A stretch of DNA of 64,000 nt from a bacterium OL-1 (GTDB taxonomy: Bacteria; Actinomycetota; Coriobacteriia; Coriobacteriales; Atopobiaceae). Below the pieces are notes generated by a model, which did no database searches, was not told the origin of the DNA, and was given only the letters and a program-made list of their open reading frames with translations. The stretch covers positions 380,447 through 444,446 of the forward strand of contig LM994626.1 in NCBI GenBank assembly GCA_000752675.2. Reading direction: 5' to 3'. This document shows positions 62,851 to 64,000 of the stretch, in pieces. Numbering within the stretch: position 1 is the stretch's first letter; the number at the start of each line of letters is the position of its first letter. The position numbers and the translations under genes are program-made.

Positions 62851-63609
62851 CTAGGCCTCCCCGCTCTGATCGTGGTCCTCATCGCTCTCTGCCGAGGAGG
62901 ACGTTCCGTCGTGGCCCGCGCCCATGGGAACCGTGATGGCACCATAGGACGTTGTCTGCGGCGCGGGCGACGGGGCATCCTCATAGGATGGCTCGGTTGC
63001 CTCAAGCTGGTAGCTGTCTGTCGAATAGTCCGTGGTCGAGGCGGGCGAGCTAGAGGATGTGGGCACGCTCACGTCCCCCGCCGCCGGCGCGTCAGCGGTC
63101 TCCTTGGGCTCCACAAACTCCAGGCTCACGTCCTCGAGCTTGTCGCCACAAACGGCAGTGAGGCCCCTCACCAGCTCCTCGTGGAGCTCGGTGCCCTTCT
63201 CAACCACATCCACGCTTTCATGCGGCAGAACGCGCACATGCACGCGCACATGGCCGCGCTTCTTGGCGCTTACAAAGACGCGGTCTGCCGAGCAGGTGCC
63301 ATCTGCCTCGACCGTATGCTTGGCCTGTGACGCAATGGCGTCGCGCGAGACCGAGATGGTGCCGCCGTCGACGGTAGTCACCTCGACGGTGCGCACGCGA
63401 CGCGAGAAGACCGAGCGAAAGAGCATGATGAGCAGCCCCGCCACCGTGATGAGAAGCAGCACCTCAACCGTGGTGTAGTACTCAGGCAGCGAGAAGAGCG
63501 CAGAGGCCTGGGCCGTCCAGGGGCCCAGCCACGTGAGCACAAACGCCGCCAGGCACAGAAGTCCAGACAGCGAGAAGACAAACATGCAGAAGCGCTTGAA
63601 ACCACCCAT
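62851..63609 (-). CDS. amaP: AmaP-like Asp23 membrane anchor
   Basis: 252 residues: two N-terminal helices (about 5-25 and 45-65), then a cytosolic Asp23-interacting part (GGTISVSRDAIASQAKHTVE, VHVRVLPHESVDVVEKGTEL), and a Ser/Thr-rich acidic tail. The layout matches AmaP. ATG 63609 with GGGGAG; ends three bases before the DUF2273 gene starts, so the three genes and MurT/GatD probably form one transcription unit. Confidence 0.88.
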   Translation of the reverse strand: MGGFKRFCMFVFSLSGLLCLAAFVLTWLGPWTAQASALFSLPEYYTTVEVLLLITVAGLLIMLFRSVFSRRVRTVEVTTVDGGTISVSRDAIASQAKHTVEADGTCSADRVFVSAKKRGHVRVHVRVLPHESVDVVEKGTELHEELVRGLTAVCGDKLEDVSLEFVEPKETADAPAAGDVSVPTSSSSPASTTDYSTDSYQLEATEPSYEDAPSPAPQTTSYGAITVPMGAGHDGTSSSAESDEDHDQSGEA

Positions 63610-63746
63610 GCGCAACTCCCCTATCGAGCGCCTTTCCGGCAGCCCAGCCGCCGGCCTGACAAAGAAGAGCATACCCCTTTGGCGGGACGCTATTTAGACC
63701 GCCCCGGGGGCCAGACCGGGGCGGCGAGCTGGCAGTGCGGTGCGAC

Positions 63747-64000
<254 letters not shown>

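Overview
The window looks like a chromosomal segment of a high-GC, gut- or mouth-type member of the Coriobacteriia (Actinomycetota), probably Atopobiaceae/Olsenella-like. This rests on the protein styles rather than on a marker gene: a bile salt hydrolase, Ser/Asn-rich surface proteins with a sortase-type tail, an archaeal-looking topoisomerase I, MurT/GatD, and ABC-F, Fur and Feo proteins. I saw no rRNA, tRNA, intact insertion sequence or CRISPR array.

Layout. 0-7 kb: class II aldolase, a Ser-rich membrane protein, and a thiamine/HMP-type ABC importer behind a TPP riboswitch, then a DUF134-NifX fusion behind a perfect 24-bp palindrome. 7-13 kb: an accessory, decaying stretch with three broken genes (DUF4256, GNAT, DUF3800), a MazG-like pyrophosphatase followed by a GIY-YIG/DUF2075 helicase-like protein, and a small two-hairpin RNA before the DUF3800 remnant. 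13-24 kb: an HTH-aminotransferase fusion with an operator-like array, an HxlR/FMN reductase pair, ABC-F, M18 peptidase, bile salt hydrolase, and a glutathione peroxidase-OhrR/MarR-CDF operon. 24-31 kb: flavodoxin remnant, enolase, a MetE-like enzyme with a LysR regulator, MntH and a YdcF-like protein. 31-41 kb: a thioester-domain adhesin, then AhpC/AhpF-like, a PerR/Fur-type regulator and FeoA-FeoA-FeoB. 41-49 kb: topoisomerase I, TatC/TatB, STAS, TPR protein and an aminotransferase. 49-64 kb: glutaredoxin, AspS, CapA-like, a phosphatase, two glycosyltransferases, a large polytopic protein, a ribokinase-like protein, GatD-MurT, Asp23/DUF2273/AmaP and the 3' end of a dTDP-glucose dehydratase.

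The most unusual content is between and around the genes. A 29-bp palindrome beginning and ending with TGA/TCA occurs nine times (one degenerate), and six copies supply the actual stop codon of one or both neighbouring genes. Many long intergenic gaps carry locus-specific quartets of 20-30 bp repeats, either two direct plus two inverted at exactly 40 bp spacing, or two hairpins offset by 60-62 bp. A further palindrome family shares a GCCAACTG core with unrelated arms. These repeat systems and the mazG-DUF2075 pair are the best candidates for undescribed biology.

Working together: the window is rich in metal and redox functions (MntH, Feo, PerR/Fur, AhpCF, GPx-OhrR, CDF, glutaredoxin), consistent with an anaerobe managing peroxide and iron/manganese. 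A Tat system (44-45 kb) matches the twin-arginine lipoprotein signal on the substrate-binding protein at 3.7-4.8 kb.
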